Assembly: GCF_003369915.1 (NCBI RefSeq)
Contig: NC_046675.1
Coordinates: 11,842,001 to 11,906,000 of the forward strand
DNA length: 64,000 nt
Origin: Drosophila miranda
Taxonomy: Eukaryota; Arthropoda; Insecta; Diptera; Drosophilidae
Direction: 5' to 3'
Position 1 is the first letter of the stretch. Each line of letters starts with the position of its first letter. The translations under genes were made by a program, and so were the position numbers. Below are positions 12,626 through 27,634 of the stretch, piece after piece. A model generated the notes under the pieces. It saw nothing but the letters and a program-made list of their open reading frames with translations. It was not told the origin of the DNA and did not search any database.

Positions 12626-13088
12626 TCAACGTCCAAATACATTCATCAGTTATCGTTGCTGTTTTAATATGCCTGTGCAAGGAACAGCTCTTCTATTGTA
12701 ATTTGGCTTTGATTGAGTGTTGAAAATGGTTACTGCGAAGGGACTTAGATCTTTAAACGGTTGGAATTCGTACTACCACCTAAGGCGCTTTCCAGGTTAT
12801 ATGGAGTACAGGCATACCTTATAATTATTTCCACACTTGTAAGATAATTTCCACTTATTGCAGGTATTCTCATAGATTGTGGAGGATTGGCAAAGCTGCA
12901 AGAGCTGTAATTTAGCAGAGCTACAATTAATGCACTTCGACGACGGAACAGGGAAGTTTGTAAAGTATTGTGAAAGCGGAGGACTCTTGATTTATTCTTT
13001 TAATTTCAGCTCAATCAACCCACTGAAAAAAACCACTTATTTGGATTCCTAGCTGCAGGACCCCATTAACTGCAGCCATGAGTTGGAC

Positions 13089-13097
13089 TATATATAA
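13089..13097 (+). promoter_or_regulatory. TATA box of the odorant receptor gene
   Basis: TATATATAAG lies about 50 bp upstream of the Or88a start codon. A start site 25-35 bp downstream would fall near the ACAGTACAGT sequence at 13123-13132, leaving a 5'UTR of only about 10-20 bases. This fits a focused TATA promoter, but the start site is inferred from spacing alone. Confidence 0.6.
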
Positions 13098-13141
13098 GCC
13101 GGTTGGAAGCGTGGTGCTAGAGAACAGTACAGTAAGCCACG

Positions 13142-14453
13142 ATGAAGAACACCGAGACGAGGAAACCGATCAAGATGGAGGACTTTCTGCGGCCCCAAAT
13201 GTTCCAGCAGTGGACCCGGATGGTGCACTTCGCCTGGAAGCGAGATGGGTCCAATCGTCTGGTAAAATCATCCTCGATTGGCTTCTGGATATCAGCGGTT
13301 TTAAATCTGGTGTTCTTTGCGTTCAACGGCTGGGACATTATCGGCCATCTGATGATGGGCAAGCCCACCAATCAGAACCCGCCCGTGCTCTGCATTACCA
13401 TTTACTTTTCGATCCGGGGACTGATGCTCTTCTTGAAGCGTCGCGAGATCATCAACTTTGTCTACGCATTGGATCGGGAGTGCCCCGTAGACATTGACAA
13501 GCAGCATGAAATACGTCTGGAACGTACTTACAGCTCTTTCTGGATGCGCTATCGGTTCCTGCGGGCCTATGCTCATTTGGGATTGCCCATGTTCTGCTGT
13601 CTGCCGCTGGCCGTCTATCTGCTGACCAACGACGGCCTCGGGGCGCCTATAACCCTGCACCAGCAGCTGCTCGGCGGTTGGATGCCATTCGACCTGAGGA
13701 GGAACCCCAGATTCTACTTACTGGTGTGGTTATTCGATGTGTCGTGCACTGCCTGTGGGGTCTCCTTCTTCCTGACCTTCGACAATCTGTTCAACGTGAT
13801 GCAGGGACACCTGATAATGCATCTGAATCACCTCTGCAGGCAACTGGAGGCCATCGATCCCGCAGAAAGCGTGACCAATGAAGTTGAGTTCTTCGCAGGT
13901 CTGAGGACTCTAGTGCAGCGCCAGCAGCTCCTGAATCGTTTGTGCGGCCAATACAATGACATCTTCAAGGTGGCCTTCTTGGTTAGCAACTTTATGGGGT
14001 CCGGATCGCTCTGCTTCTATCTGTTCATGATCGCGGAGACGACGGATATATTCATGATAATTCAGTACATTCTGCCCACTATGGTTCTAGTGGCCTTCAC
14101 CTTTGAGATCTGTCTGCGCGGCACCCAGCTAGAGGAAGCGGTGAGCCATCTCATTGCATGCCAGCATGATATTCTGTGACCTCTTCCTTCCACAGTCTGC
14201 CCGCCTGGAGTCATCGCTGAGACACCAGACCTGGTACATGGGCAGCAGGAGGTATCGCAAGTTCTTTCTTCTGTGGCTGCAGTACTCCCAGCGCTCCCAG
14301 AAGCTCGGGGCCTTTGGATTGATCGAAATCAACATGGTGCACTTTACCGATGTGAGTAGATAAAGTCGAATATGGATTATTTTTATATATTTCCTTAATT
14401 TTCAGATCATGCAGTTGGCCTTCAGACTCTTCACATTTCTAAGATCGCAATAG
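13142..14453 (+). CDS. Or88a: Odorant receptor Or88a
   Basis: Three exons: 13142-14140, 14196-14351 and 14406-14453, all phase 0 with GT-AG ends, giving 400 residues, normal for an insect Or. It is a seven-transmembrane receptor with inverted topology that forms a ligand-gated channel with Orco in antennal neurons. Several hydrophobic helices are visible (for example IGFWISAVLNLVFFAFNGW and YILPTMVLVAFTFEICL). The C-terminal signature is also present: the TM6-loop-TM7 region, SQRSQKLGAFGLIEINMVHF and a short final exon ending FRLFTFLRSQ. The small 3' exons are characteristic of the family. Reading through the first donor gives a premature stop (VSHLIACQHDIL), so splicing is required. In D. 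melanogaster Or88a lies at 88A, in agreement with the neighbours. Known as a trichoid-sensillum receptor for fly-produced fatty-acid methyl esters; that function is by orthology. Confidence 0.9.
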
Positions 14454-14839
14454 GAAATTCATCTTTAATAACGGAATTCCATAAATTCTGTAGTGAAGTG
14501 AGTCACAAGCAACACACACTGTTATCTTACCCTTTTGGAGGGACCTGTAGTTTTCAAAGCGAACAATATGTTGTAGAAATTCTCAATATATCAGCCCCTC
14601 TTTAGGAGACTTTAACTAGCCATATTCTTCTGTTTTTGCTTATTATTTCTTTGCTAATCCTTTAAGCTATCCATTCGTTTATTCATATAATCAAAGATAC
14701 TTTTATAAGATGGTAATATATAATACAATAAGTAGGTAGAGCTTTTAAGCAAATCGTCTTCAAGGAGACCCGCGTGTAATCCTAACCCTTAGTAACAACT
14801 ATACCTGAGCACCTCCAGTTCCAGTGGCTGGCATCATTC

Positions 14840-17339
14840 CTACGGATGCGGCCGCGTATGTGTATTCCTGGCCATTCTCAGAGATGAACGTCGAGGGCCG
14901 CCTGCAGTTCCAGTGGCGAGTCGCGGCAGACGTGGATTAACAGGTGGGCCCATAACGCGATCGACAGGATCAGCTTGAATCTCAATGGGCGGCAAAGGAG
15001 AGGCAGGAGACCACTCCGAGCTAGAGCTGGAGCCTGGAGAATCGGATCTGTGTGAAATACAAAGGGATCATTCTACATACATTTAATTACAGATAGGATT
15101 GGCCTGTTACCCCGCTGTGTAGATGGGCGGCAGCTTCTTCTCGTAGCTGCTGGTGCTAGGCGTGACGACGCCCGCATGGATTTCCTGCTGATAGAGGCCG
15201 TAGAGCTCTCGCAGCTCGTCCGGCAGATCCACGTTTCCCTCCTCGATGAGCCGCCTCTGTGAACTGATGATGTCCTCGCACAGGCGCCGCTGCCTCTCGG
15301 CCCGGAGCAACTGAAGGTCACGTCGTCGCAGCTCCGCCTGGCGGGCCAGTCTCTCCGCCTGCAGGGACACTTTGTCCGCCTCCAGCTCGTGGACGCGACA
15401 GAGCAGGGCCAGCAGCTCCCGCTCCTCGTCGCTGCTGATGCGTTCCGGCAGCTCCTGAAATTTAAAGACAGTTAAAGTCTGCGGGATAACTGATTCTGGG
15501 TGAGCTTACGTCCTCCAGCTTGACGCCCTTTTGGCGACACTGCTCCAGTTCCTGCTCGGTGCGCTCTCGTATCTCCTTGTAGCGTCTGTTCTCCTTCTCA
15601 ATTGCCGCCAGCTCGCCCCAGGCATTCTTCAGGGCCACCGAACCCTCGGATTCGACATCTGTACAGGAAAAATCAATCCTCTCTAAGCTAAGCAGTATCC
15701 AAGAATGCTTACCATCCTCGCCCATTGCATCGTAGAGCTTGCCAATGCGTCCCTGCCAGTGGGAGATGATCATGTGCTGGCGTTCGGCATCCAGCTCTAG
15801 GCCCAGGAGGTGACTCTCGGCCTCTAGGAGCTTGCGGCGTAGCTTCATTTGCTGCTTAAAGGTAAGCACAATCTGCTCCCGCAAGTACCGCAGCTCCGTC
15901 TTCCTTTGATCGTCCGGCTCCTCGACCTCGACCTCGACTGGCGGTTGCTGGATGCTGGCTGTCGTCGCCATCGCCGTTGCCGTTGTTGTTGCCATTGCAG
16001 CCGCTGCTTTTCCGCTGCGTGGCCTATCGGTGAGCATTTTGGTGCGCAGGCGGGAGACTTCGTCGCGGAGCTCTGAGACCAGGCTCTGGTAGTGCTTGGT
16101 GGGGAAGTCCTTGAACTCGTCAATGTACACAGAGTTCTGCAGTTTGGTGGTAATGCTGTTGGCGCGATCCGCATACACGAGGGTGTTCTTCGTCTCGTCG
16201 CGGTGCTTGCTCTCGGGCGCCACGTGGGCGATCATGACTGTCTTGCAGCGGCCGCTCAGGGCCTCCTTGAGCAGGCGTGTCAGCTTGGAGTCGCGATAGT
16301 TGACGTAGCGGGCCCCGCCGGACAGGGCGTTGATGCAGTTCCCCAGCGCCAGGAGGCTGCGGTTGATGTGGGCCCCCTCCTGGAGTCGCTTGCCCCGGTT
16401 CTTGGTCTTCTTGGCCCGCTCTGAGCCAGCCAGATCGGTGAGGAAGAGACGCCCCTGCTTGGTGCCCAGCGGAGTGCGCGTCTGAACCGTGATACTGAGC
16501 AGGGCGTGGCTGCGGGAGGAAGTCTGGTTGGCGGCCGTTGGCTCCATGGTCCGGGCCTTGTTACCCTTCATCAGAAGGCCCACCACCTCCTTGCGACTGG
16601 ACGTGGTGATCTCCGATAGACCGGCCACCGTGATCCGCTGTCCGCGATTATCTTCGCGCAGCTCCAGCGGTCCTCCCGGATTGAGCAGATCGCGGATGAG
16701 CTCGTTGTAGATCTCTAGATACGAGATGGAGACCTTGCAAGCCCCCTCCTCCTCCACGGACTCGATGTGCGCAAAGATGTCCTCGATAGCGCGCACCATC
16801 AGCCCGATGTCCTGGCTGCTCACATCCGCCTCGCACCCGGAGGCAGCAGTGGGCGGGGCACGGTCACTCGTCGCTGGCTTCTTGCGCGGCACAGGGCCGA
16901 GCATGGTGTGCGTCTTGCCGGATCCGGTGGCTCCGTAGGCGAACACGGCCGCATTGAAGCCGCTGAGCACATCTCGCACCAGCGGCGCCGTGGTCGTCTT
17001 GTACACCTGCTCCTGTGTATCGTTCTCCCGGAACACATGGTCGTAGGAGTATTGCCGCGGACGATTCTTGCTGCCATCATCGTACAACAGCGATCCACCG
17101 GAGATCACGTCGATGCAGCGCTCAGCGGCCTCCAAACTGGGACGTACTCGAACTGCCACCTAAAAACAGATTCCGGATTAGGGATTGCTTGTGAGGCGAT
17201 GTAGACATCTCCTCCTCCTGCGACTTACCACTAGACGCTCATCCTGCGCGGTTTGCGCCGTTGCAATGGCTCGTCCTTGGGAGGAATTGCTTCCTCCACT
17301 ACTGCCCGACCAACTGCCAGCTCCCGCACTGGCTGCCAT
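14840..17339 (-). CDS. Kif19A: Kinesin-8-type motor, Kif19A
   Basis: Five exons: 17339-17229, 17159-15713, 15658-15510, 15454-15111 and 15047-14840, giving 752 residues in frame. The N-terminal kinesin motor (about residues 30-390) has RVRP at its start, the P-loop GATGSGKTHTMLG, switch I NQTSSRSHALLS, switch II LTDLAGSERAKKTKNRG, and HINRSLLALGNCI. A neck and coiled-coil part follows (residues about 450-680, rich in E/R/L), then a Ser/Pro-rich tail ending RNTHTRPHP. An alanine/threonine low-complexity insert occurs near residue 430. Kinesin-8 motors walk to microtubule plus ends and depolymerise them; Kif19 limits cilium length in vertebrates. In D. melanogaster this is CG9913. The gene converges on Or88a, with about 390 bp between stop codons. 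The start ATG opens a short Ser/Gly-rich leader, and the exon 1/2 junction reconstitutes LVVAVRVRP. Confidence 0.9.
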
Positions 17340-20300
17340 GTCCAATTGATGGTGGTCAGTGGTCGAATGTCCTTTGATGGACACGTGCCGCCTGGCCTGG
17401 CTGATGACCTGCCGGCTGCCGGGGATGGGAACCAACAAAACCATTACAAATTGTGTCAATTTGTTGTCAACAATCGTACAAATGTCATCAGCCCGGCAAC
17501 TCCCTCGCTGGCGCGCTGTCCTAATGGATTTGTAAATTTGCGCGCCAAGGTCCTGTCCCGAATGAGTTTGAAGCAAAGGGCTGGGTCACCCACGAGTCCT
17601 TAAGGGTCCTGCTTACCTCTGGAGCAGTTGGCGTGAGCCATAAATCAAGCCGTGAACTTGAACACCCCCAAAGTCTCTGCGTGTCTTGGCATGCAAATCA
17701 TTGAAGGTTTTTCCCGGGAGCGGGAACAAGAGTTCGATGTCAGGTCATCGAGTGGATACTTTACTGTGTACTGGTACTCAATAAACTGGGGAAAGTTCCA
17801 TGAACCTATCCCAAGGGTCTATAAACACCTTGAAGACTTTAGGGGAGTAATAGCTTCTGGAAGGTTGTTCTGAAACCCCACCATGAGTTTCCGAATATAG
17901 TTTAGGGCTTTTCGCACCCAAATATATCATGTTTGTTTCAAGGCAACGAGCTATCAAGGTATTGTACTCAGGGACATGAAAGGACCAAAGAGGTTTCAAT
18001 GAACTTAAAAGTGTTAGGGGACTATTAGGTTCTAAAATATTGGTTTGTTTTAATCGCCCTGAAAGATTAATCTTCTTTTATGGTCCTGTTAGATTTTCCT
18101 CTTCCCAAAATATCGCGAACAACTTGTGACACTCAAAATTATCCGATTCATGTTCATCATTGATTATGTACTCAATGATTCTGGACCATCCGAATCTTTT
18201 TGAATACCCACATATTCGCATAGTTCTGGAACCATCCGGAGTCTTCTTGTGGCGACTGTACTCAATGAAAGATGGAATCCCTTGTGATCTAGAATCTACT
18301 TTCCGACTACAGTTCTTCCATCACTTTATCCACTAGATTGGCTGTTGCAAAACCCATTTACCTATCAATTCAGGCTACGTGCTAACCTCTGACCCTCAAC
18401 CAACTGTCGCTTCAGCCCATCCTATCCCATAACTATTTAATTTAATTGAAAGCTGCTTAATTATAAAACGTGTGTGACCATCGAAGTTGTGTGGTGTCAA
18501 GTGAAATACATTATTAACTTTAATGCCATGTCCGGTGGTTGGCAGTAATAGCCCAGAAAGCATCCGCGGCGCGTCACTTTCTCCTCAAATATGTACACAA
18601 ATTACAGGCCTCGAGTGTCAACAAAGGGACATGGTCATGGCTGGGGCTCGAGTGGGGGACACTCTTCAGGGAGTGCTCCGACCAATAGAGAACGTCAAAC
18701 GATGAGGGACTCCGCCACAACTAATTTGATAATACTACGTAAAATCGATTCAAATACTTTAATGAGCGCCAACCCAATCCCACACAAAATCCTTCCCAAC
18801 CCCCGAAAAGAGTCCAAAGCAAACCGCGAGTGGAGAGACCTCAACACCTTTCCCAGTTCTCGTTTCATATTCCACGTACATACATGACAGGCTTTTGTCG
18901 TTTATTGAATTTGTGTAAATTGCCAGCAGACACGACAGCCGGTGGACAGGTGGACTCCTGGCGGTCTTCTATGTGGAGGCAAATCGCTTGGAATGCGATT
19001 GGAGGTTGAGTGGTTGGCTGGTTGGATAGGGGGCTGCGTGGTTTGCTTTGTCTTCGTTTGAGGCTAATGTTTTTAATGTTTTGGTATGGCGCGTTTTGAT
19101 TTGCCTCTCTCTGTGGGCTACTGAACCCCCGATCCCCGACAATGAGGTGGTAATATTTGTATACCACATTCTGCCCCCGTTTTAGTTTTCTTTTTTTTTC
19201 ATCCATAGTGGAGCTCATTAGTGGACATCGGGAGTGGGAATTGGAGCAGAGGAGGAGTGGGGATTTGAGTGCCTTTTATGAGGGGAAACCACTGTTCAAA
19301 TGGGTTCAGAGTCCTACCGCAGGGGGGAATTCCCGACTTTTTGTGGTGAGGCACAGTTCCAACGCATCAATCGTAGATAAGTAATAACAGTTGGCAAAGA
19401 CTCTTTATGGTTAATGATTTTGACAGGCCTCCTAATGAGCCAAACAATGAAGAGCCTTTTGGAAAATAAGGGACCCTAGACTGACTGACAGACAGACAAA
19501 GGTTTTCAAGGTAAATACGGGCTTTAGATAGAGATCCTATTGGAAAAAGAGGTACTGAAACGTTGAAAATTAATTGAAATATTGTCTCAGCAAAGATCAG
19601 TACCTATAATAACCCATTAAATAAAATCATCAATTCTTTTTAATCTAATACTGGACCCCAACTATGCTAAATACAGAACAGAGATAATCCTTATACAACT
19701 TATACTTATAAACTTATAGAAAACTAGTACAATGAAAGTAATTCATTAGTTCGATTAAAGAAAGGTTTCTTTCTCTGAAAGAGAGGTTTCTAAGAAAAAT
19801 ACGGCTATAAAATGGAGGCTTTTTACAATAGAAACCATAGATTGCCGCAACCAATTTATAAAAACTGTTGATTATTTCTGTACTTACATATGTACCTATG
19901 CATATATAAGTGAAGGACCTATAAGAACCAAGTCTAATCAGATAAATCGAATGTAACTATTCAATAACTGATCCAAGAAATATGTTTCCAAGCTTCAGAT
20001 AGGCATCAGAATAACAAATCAATGGAATCCATCTATATTGATACGGGAAAGTAAAATACCTGTAAGAACCTTGTCAAATGAGTTTCAGTGTCTTCATGGA
20101 TTTACAACAGAAATGATTCCAAGCCAAACAAAGACTGTAGACAGAACAACAAACGTTGACAAATCGCTGGAGCCGTTATTTTAGGCTTCGAAAAAGTGCT
20201 ACTCTCTCCCCGAGTGCTCCTCTGCCTCTACCTCGTATAAGAACCAAGACCAATCACGGTTTAACCAAAGTTGCCCAAAGGCTTAGACTGTAATTACCCT

Positions 20301-22895
20301 CGGGGGAACGTTGCGTATACGTAGCAGGCTTGTGATTGATGGCCAGGATTGACTTAATTACCCGAAAGCCATTTCTCTGGGTACCTCCGACCATGGCTAT
20401 TTTTAGGCACCTCATCAGGTAAAGTGACCAGCCCCCTGGCTGTTGCATTTCCAGCTTAAATGACGTCATGCAAGTGCGAAAGCTTTAACCTTCATTAGGT
20501 TTTGGGGTAAAACATGAAAACGTGTGGTGTGTAGGGAAATGCTGTGCGTGATAAGGTCTCAAGAACTTGGCCAATAAGTGGGCCAACTTATCCGCATTGT
20601 TTGTACACACAGTCAGGCCGAAAAGTATTCGCATATCTCACACATTCGGCACACAACAAAATGGCCAGTGGCTGGCTACGAGACTGGGGAGGGGGTGCTG
20701 GCCCCAATCTCTGACATGAAATAATGTAATATTTTACAGTTGAGCTGAAAGCAAACCCGATTCGAGGATAAGGCAACCCCCAAGTAGGTCAATTAAATGC
20801 GGTTCCTGCAGAGCCCCCTTCCCCCATTCCTGAAACATGCTCTCGTATTGCAGAACTCAAAGATCGATTATATAAAGAAAACATTTGATAACAACTTCTG
20901 AAGCACCTCTGCAAAATGGCGCACTTACAAATAGTTTTGTTTCGTTATATCCGCTGTGTTCTTTGCTGTGTCACTGCACCCGAAAACCGAAGAAACTTTA
21001 CCGTCAAAAAGTTTTAAAACGGAAGAAAAAACTGAACCGGTGAACGGACGAATCGGTTGGGGGTCGGACTAAAACAAAAAACTTCCGAGTTACAACCGGC
21101 TTGAACCTTCCGCGACGACGGACAACACTCAACTGGTCAGAAATAACGAAATTATAGGCATAGCAGGACGTATCCTGGCCCGAGCCCAAGCGTTGGGTTG
21201 GGTGGGGTGGGAGAGACGGCACGGTACAATCAATTTTTGTTGTTCTTTGTGGGGGGTTGGGTTCCTTTCGGTTGTTTTTCGTTTGTGAATTGTTGAAATG
21301 CTAATGCGCCATTTTGCATACATTTCAGGTGGAGTTTGAGCAGCAGTTGGCCCTCGCATCGTGCGCTGGTCAAGTGTCGGATCCGAAGAACTATTTCTTG
21401 GGGTCTGTTGGGGTCCACTTTAATAATTGTCGACAAATAAGTAAGGCATTCTCGCGAGGCTTAGCACATTTTATGCAAATCACTCTGACACAATCGTCTG
21501 TCGGACGGCACGTCGAAATGGTGAGGCATTTCCGCCACGTCAACTTCTACTATTCCCTCAAATAATAAATGAGTGCTTTTTTCCGAGTTTATTTCATTTC
21601 CTTGATGCGAACTTAAAGTTTTCTCTGGGAAAACAGGACAAGACATTGAAATGTTTATGGAGCAGCATGTCGATGTCGATGGGGGAATGATTATGATTGA
21701 TTGATTGACTGATTCGGTCGAGCGGCCTAAATAAAAGAGTGTTGGCATACCTATAGTACACCCATCCATCCATCCAGTTGGGGGAGTGAGTGGAGGATGG
21801 ATGGATGGATGGATGGAGGGATGCATGTCAAAGGACTTGCATTTGCATTTCACTTTTTGGCAGGGCCTCCCTCCAATTAAGAAATTTTCCTTTATGGGCA
21901 CACACACGTGAAGGTCAAGAAAAACTACACGGTCAAGAGTACAAGGACTGGCGCGGTCTAGTAATTGAAATTTTTATTAGCTATTATTCATACGAATACG
22001 AATTACGAGTACGAGTACATGGTAGAGCGTGTTGCATATTGTGTATAGATTTGATTTGATTCCGTTTTCGGGCAATTCCATTTCCATTTCGACTAAATAT
22101 ATAATTGCAAACAATATTCACGTTGCGGTTCGTAAAAGTGCAGACAAAGGCAAAAGAAATTGCAAACGCAAACGAATACGAAATATCTAACAAATTAAAT
22201 GCTAACTGAAATTTGTTTAACCTACGGCATTATTGCTGGATGTATGGGGGGATTCAGGGGGGTAATGATCCAAGCGGAAGGCAAACAAACAAAGAAAAAT
22301 CGCTTGACAAAACTGTGGGCAAATATTTGGTTTGGCTTTCCACGGATGCGGGCGGGGGGTGGACAGGACACGAATTCGTCTAGATATAGGATTCGAATGT
22401 CTTTCGTTATTAATTATTAACTTGCTTTTTGCAATATTTTCTGCTACTAAAGTGTAAATAGTTTGAGTTGGCAGCAAACGCGCTCTCAGGGCTCTGCTAA
22501 ATGCGTTCCAAATGTACTCCGAATCCCTCTTCGATCTCCCCTTCGGCAATTCGGAATGTGGACAATGGATCCTGTGCTTGGTATTAGACTAAATGCAGCT
22601 TGAGGCTGATTTCTGAAGAGTCTGACAATGGAATACTTGTTCTCGCCTTGTGCCTAGTGTTTGTGTGTGTGGGTGTAATTGTATAATTGTCCTTATCAAA
22701 ATATGCTCAAAATCGTTATCGTCATTGTCAAACGGGTCTGTGCCGGTCTTTAGCTTCCAAAAGAAATCGCAAAAAGATTTTAGTAGTCTCGTGTGTTCTT
22801 TTGGGAACGGCTGAAGACGGGAAAAGACCAGATAATGCAGATTATTGTAATGGTTGGCATGTTTTTAGAATACGAAGCAGCGGCAGCAGCTCTAA
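17340..22895. other. Gene-poor spacer between Kif19A and Abi
   Basis: About 5.5 kb without a convincing gene. Candidate ORFs (for example 18865-19218 minus and 21314-21565 plus) lack recognisable domains and have ordinary non-coding composition. The region holds an inverted CATC/GATG microsatellite pair near 21761-21826 and a GACTGACAGACAGA run near 19485. The end near 22895 should include the Abi 3'UTR. Confidence 0.5.
21761..21826. repeat. Inverted CATC / GATG microsatellite pair
   Basis: Four CATC units (about 21761-21776) are followed after about 18 bases by GATG units (about 21796-21820). The two arms are complementary and can form a hairpin of about 16-20 bp. Confidence 0.75.
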
Positions 22896-24837
<1,942 letters not shown>

Positions 24838-24839
24838 CT

Positions 24840-25123
24840 ACTCACTTTATTTACTATGCGATTGCACTATAAATGCTTTTTTGTGTCGATTTGGTCGCGT
24901 TAAATGCAATTAAATGCAGTTTTTCTTTACATTTTACCAAGCGCAGCGTGATTTAGCTGGAGAAACATCGATTACACTATCGAGTTGCTATCGATGGTGC
25001 CCTTGCACTATCGTTGCGTATGTTATGAATATGCCCGTACAGTATTTTCATACCAATCCTTTGGTCACACTAGGCGGCTGTGAGTAATAATTTCTTTCGA
25101 TACAATTGGATTTATTTTTTAAA
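24840..25123. promoter_or_regulatory. Shared Abi/twf divergent promoter with DRE-like and Motif 1 sites
   Basis: The space between the divergent genes holds clustered ATCGAT-type sites (CATCGATTAC, CTATCGAG, CTATCGATGG at about 24967-24997), resembling the DREF response element. TGGTCACACTA at 25062-25072 is an exact match to Drosophila core-promoter Motif 1 (YGGTCACACTR, bound by M1BP), about 50 bp upstream of the twf ATG. These are typical of broadly expressed TATA-less genes. The Abi first exon probably starts in this interval. Confidence 0.65.
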
Positions 25124-26355
25124 ATGTCTCATCAAACGGGTATTCGAGGTTAGTTCTTATCTAGAAGCATATTAAAAGCAAGGCTAACATTCCTTTGTGC
25201 TTCCGCAGCTAACGAGCAACTGGCAAAGGTGCTTGGAAAGGCCAAAAACGGGAAGTTGCGGGTGGTAAAAGTATCCATAGAGAATGGTGAGTGGAATCTA
25301 CTTATACACACCATGTATACTGTGTATCCAGTGATAAGCACACGGCTTCCGGCCTCTCTTCCGCCCCCACAGAGCAGCTCAGCTGCAGCGCCACAGCTGA
25401 TGCGAAGAAGGATTGGGAGCGCGACTACGATAAGCTATTGGGGCCGCTGCTGGAGGAGAATGTGCCCTGCTACATATTGTACCGGCTAGACGCAAAGATA
25501 CCGCTGGGCCACAGCTGGCTGCTGATCAGCTGGATCCCGGACACGGCCAGCATCCGGCAGAAGATGGTGTATGCCTCCACCAAGGCCACGCTCAAGACGG
25601 AGTTCGGCTCCTCGTACATCACAGAGGAGCTGCGCGCCACCACTTTGGAGGAGACCACGCTGGAGGGCTACCGCAAGCACAAGCGGGACTTTGCTGCTCC
25701 CGCACCGCTGACCATGCGCGAAGAAGAGCTCAAGGAGCTGCGCAAGACAGAGGTGCACACCGAAATCAGCACGAACACACGGCACCAGACGCTTGGAGGT
25801 ATCTCCTGCCCCCTGACGGATGCCACGGTGGCCGCTGTGCAGGATCTGGTGCGTGGCAACTACGACTACTTGCAGTTTCGCATCGATCTGGAGGAGGAGC
25901 GCATCCATGTCTCCCATGCGGCCCAGGTAGAGCTCTCCGCTCTGCCCAAGCAGGTGCCCGAGGATCATGCCCGCTACCATCTGTTCCTGTTCCGGCACAC
26001 TCACGAGGGGGACTACCAGGAGTCGTATGTGTTTGTCTACTCCATGCCCGGATACACGTGCTCAGTGCGCGAGCGCATGATGTACTCCAGCTGCAAGGCG
26101 CCGTTCCTCGAGCAGCTGGCGGCCCTGGGAGTCGATGTGGTTAAGAAGGTAGGTGGAAAGGTCTGCCATTCCGATTCCTCGGCTAATTTTATGCTCCTTC
26201 AGCTGGAAATCGACAACGGTAACGAGCTGACTGAAGCCTACCTGCTGGACGAGCTGCATCCAAAGAAGATATTGCATCGTCCGGCATTTGCCAAGCCCAA
26301 GGGCCCACCGAATCGGGGCGCCAAGCGCCTCACGCGTCCCTCCAATGAAGACTAA
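25124..26355 (+). CDS. twf: Twinfilin, actin-monomer binding and capping protein
   Basis: Four exons: 25124-25148 (25 nt), 25209-25286, 25373-26148 and 26203-26355. They encode exactly 343 residues, the length I recall for fly twinfilin. There are two ADF-homology (cofilin-like) domains: the first starts MSHQTGIRANEQLAKVLGKA and has KMVYASTKATLKTEFG, the second follows the linker and has ERMMYSSCKAPFLEQL. The C-terminal tail (HPKKILHRPAFAKPKGP, then RGAKRLTRP) is the basic stretch that binds capping protein and phosphoinositides. Twinfilin sequesters ADP-actin monomers and promotes filament-end turnover. The last intron is 54 bp and in frame; unspliced reading would add GGKVCHSDSS and similar residues, which are not part of the family. 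The gene is divergent from Abi and ends about 300 bp from the convergent 140up. Confidence 0.96.
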
Positions 26356-26663
26356 GTCTGAATCGCAATCCCCACCGAGTCAATGCTCTGCTGCACCTTC
26401 TACTTTCAGTTTCCTAGCAAAGCATTTAATTTATTTCATATTACATGTCTACATGTCTTCTCTTCTTTATGTTGTCTTCCGTATCCAAGTCTTTACTGTC
26501 CTGAATCGTATCCAAATCCTTAGTTGCACTAGGCATCAACTGAAACAACGCATAGCAGCAGCCATTGTGGGCTTCCTTAAATGTATTTCTGTCTAACTTA
26601 AATGGACATATATGCAATTTATTTAAATTAAACTCTGATCTAAGTCTACATTTTGTACACTTT

Positions 26664-27634
26664 TTACTTAACGGAGTCCAGGGATACCTCTTCGGGCACA
26701 CGATTGTCGTGGGCCTTGAACAGCTCGGGGTGTTCGTCCTCTGACAACTTCTTGAATGCCGCCTGAATGTTGTCGTCGCGATTCACTCGCCACTTGTACT
26801 GCCAGTACCGCACCTCCTCCATGGATGTGCCCGAGGCCTTCATCAGCAGCAGGGAAGTCACGCCAGCAATGCCACCAAGGAAACCACTGATAATGCCGCC
26901 AGCAGCCATGCCCCGAAGACCCAGATTCATTTTGTAGGTGGCACCAGTTAATGAGCCAGCGGCAAGGTACTCGTAAATGGAGGATTTGTCGCGATAAACT
27001 GAGATGCAGGTGATGATGCCACTAAAAGAGAGACAAATAGTCAGTTGGGATCTATTTTAAGTTCATGCTTGAAGCACTCACAAGTAGGAGGTCGTGAAAA
27101 GACCCACACGCCAGCCCCATTTGAAGCCGCCTTTGGCAAAATTCACTGTGAACTGATCCTGCAGTTTTTTCTGTAATCAAAACTCAAAGCTATACGATTA
27201 GAGCGCTCAAAAGTGTAGGCCAGACACTCACCTTGGCATCAAAGTGGGATTTAAAGGCTGTGGCCTGATTGTTCTCCATAAAATTCATGTATCCCACCCG
27301 CGATTGTGTAACGCCGCCGTAGATCGCTCCAATGAGGAAGCCCAGGAACCCAGCCTGGTAAATGGAGTTTAGCTCGGAGGATATGCTGCCAAATTCACTG
27401 TTTAACCATGGATAATTATCATTAGTCCTGGAAAAGTTCTTATTATCCACATTTTACTCACTCAATCGTAAACATATGCTTCAGGCGCTCGAGTCCAGTT
27501 TCATTTGGCGGTTTACTGGCCAAATAGGCTTTGTATGTTTTGTTCTCCTTGTCGACGATGTCGTCGGGGGAGTCCTGTATGGCCGGCAGAATGCCGGCAA
27601 TCAGAAACCGGCCTCCTTTTCTTAAAAAACTCAT
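26664..27634 (-). CDS. 140up: 140up, TIMMDC1-like complex I assembly factor
   Basis: Four exons: 27634-27462, 27397-27232, 27170-27082 and 27021-26664, giving 261 residues. It is a multi-pass inner-mitochondrial-membrane protein of the Tim17/22/23 superfamily. The human counterpart TIMMDC1 builds the membrane arm of respiratory complex I. Visible are glycine-rich hydrophobic helices (AGFLGFLIGAIYGGVTQSR, YEYLAAGSLTGATYKMNLGL, AAGGIISGFLGGIAGVTSLL), the N-terminal MSFLRKGGRF and an acidic C-terminus. In D. melanogaster the gene is named for lying upstream of RpII140, exactly the arrangement here: divergent, with 273 bp between start codons. Function is inferred from the TIMMDC1 orthologue. Confidence 0.94.

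Noticed and set aside
18865-19218. A 117-codon minus-strand ORF between Kif19A and Abi
   Set aside because: Lysine-rich start from an A-run, no domain, and no support from context.
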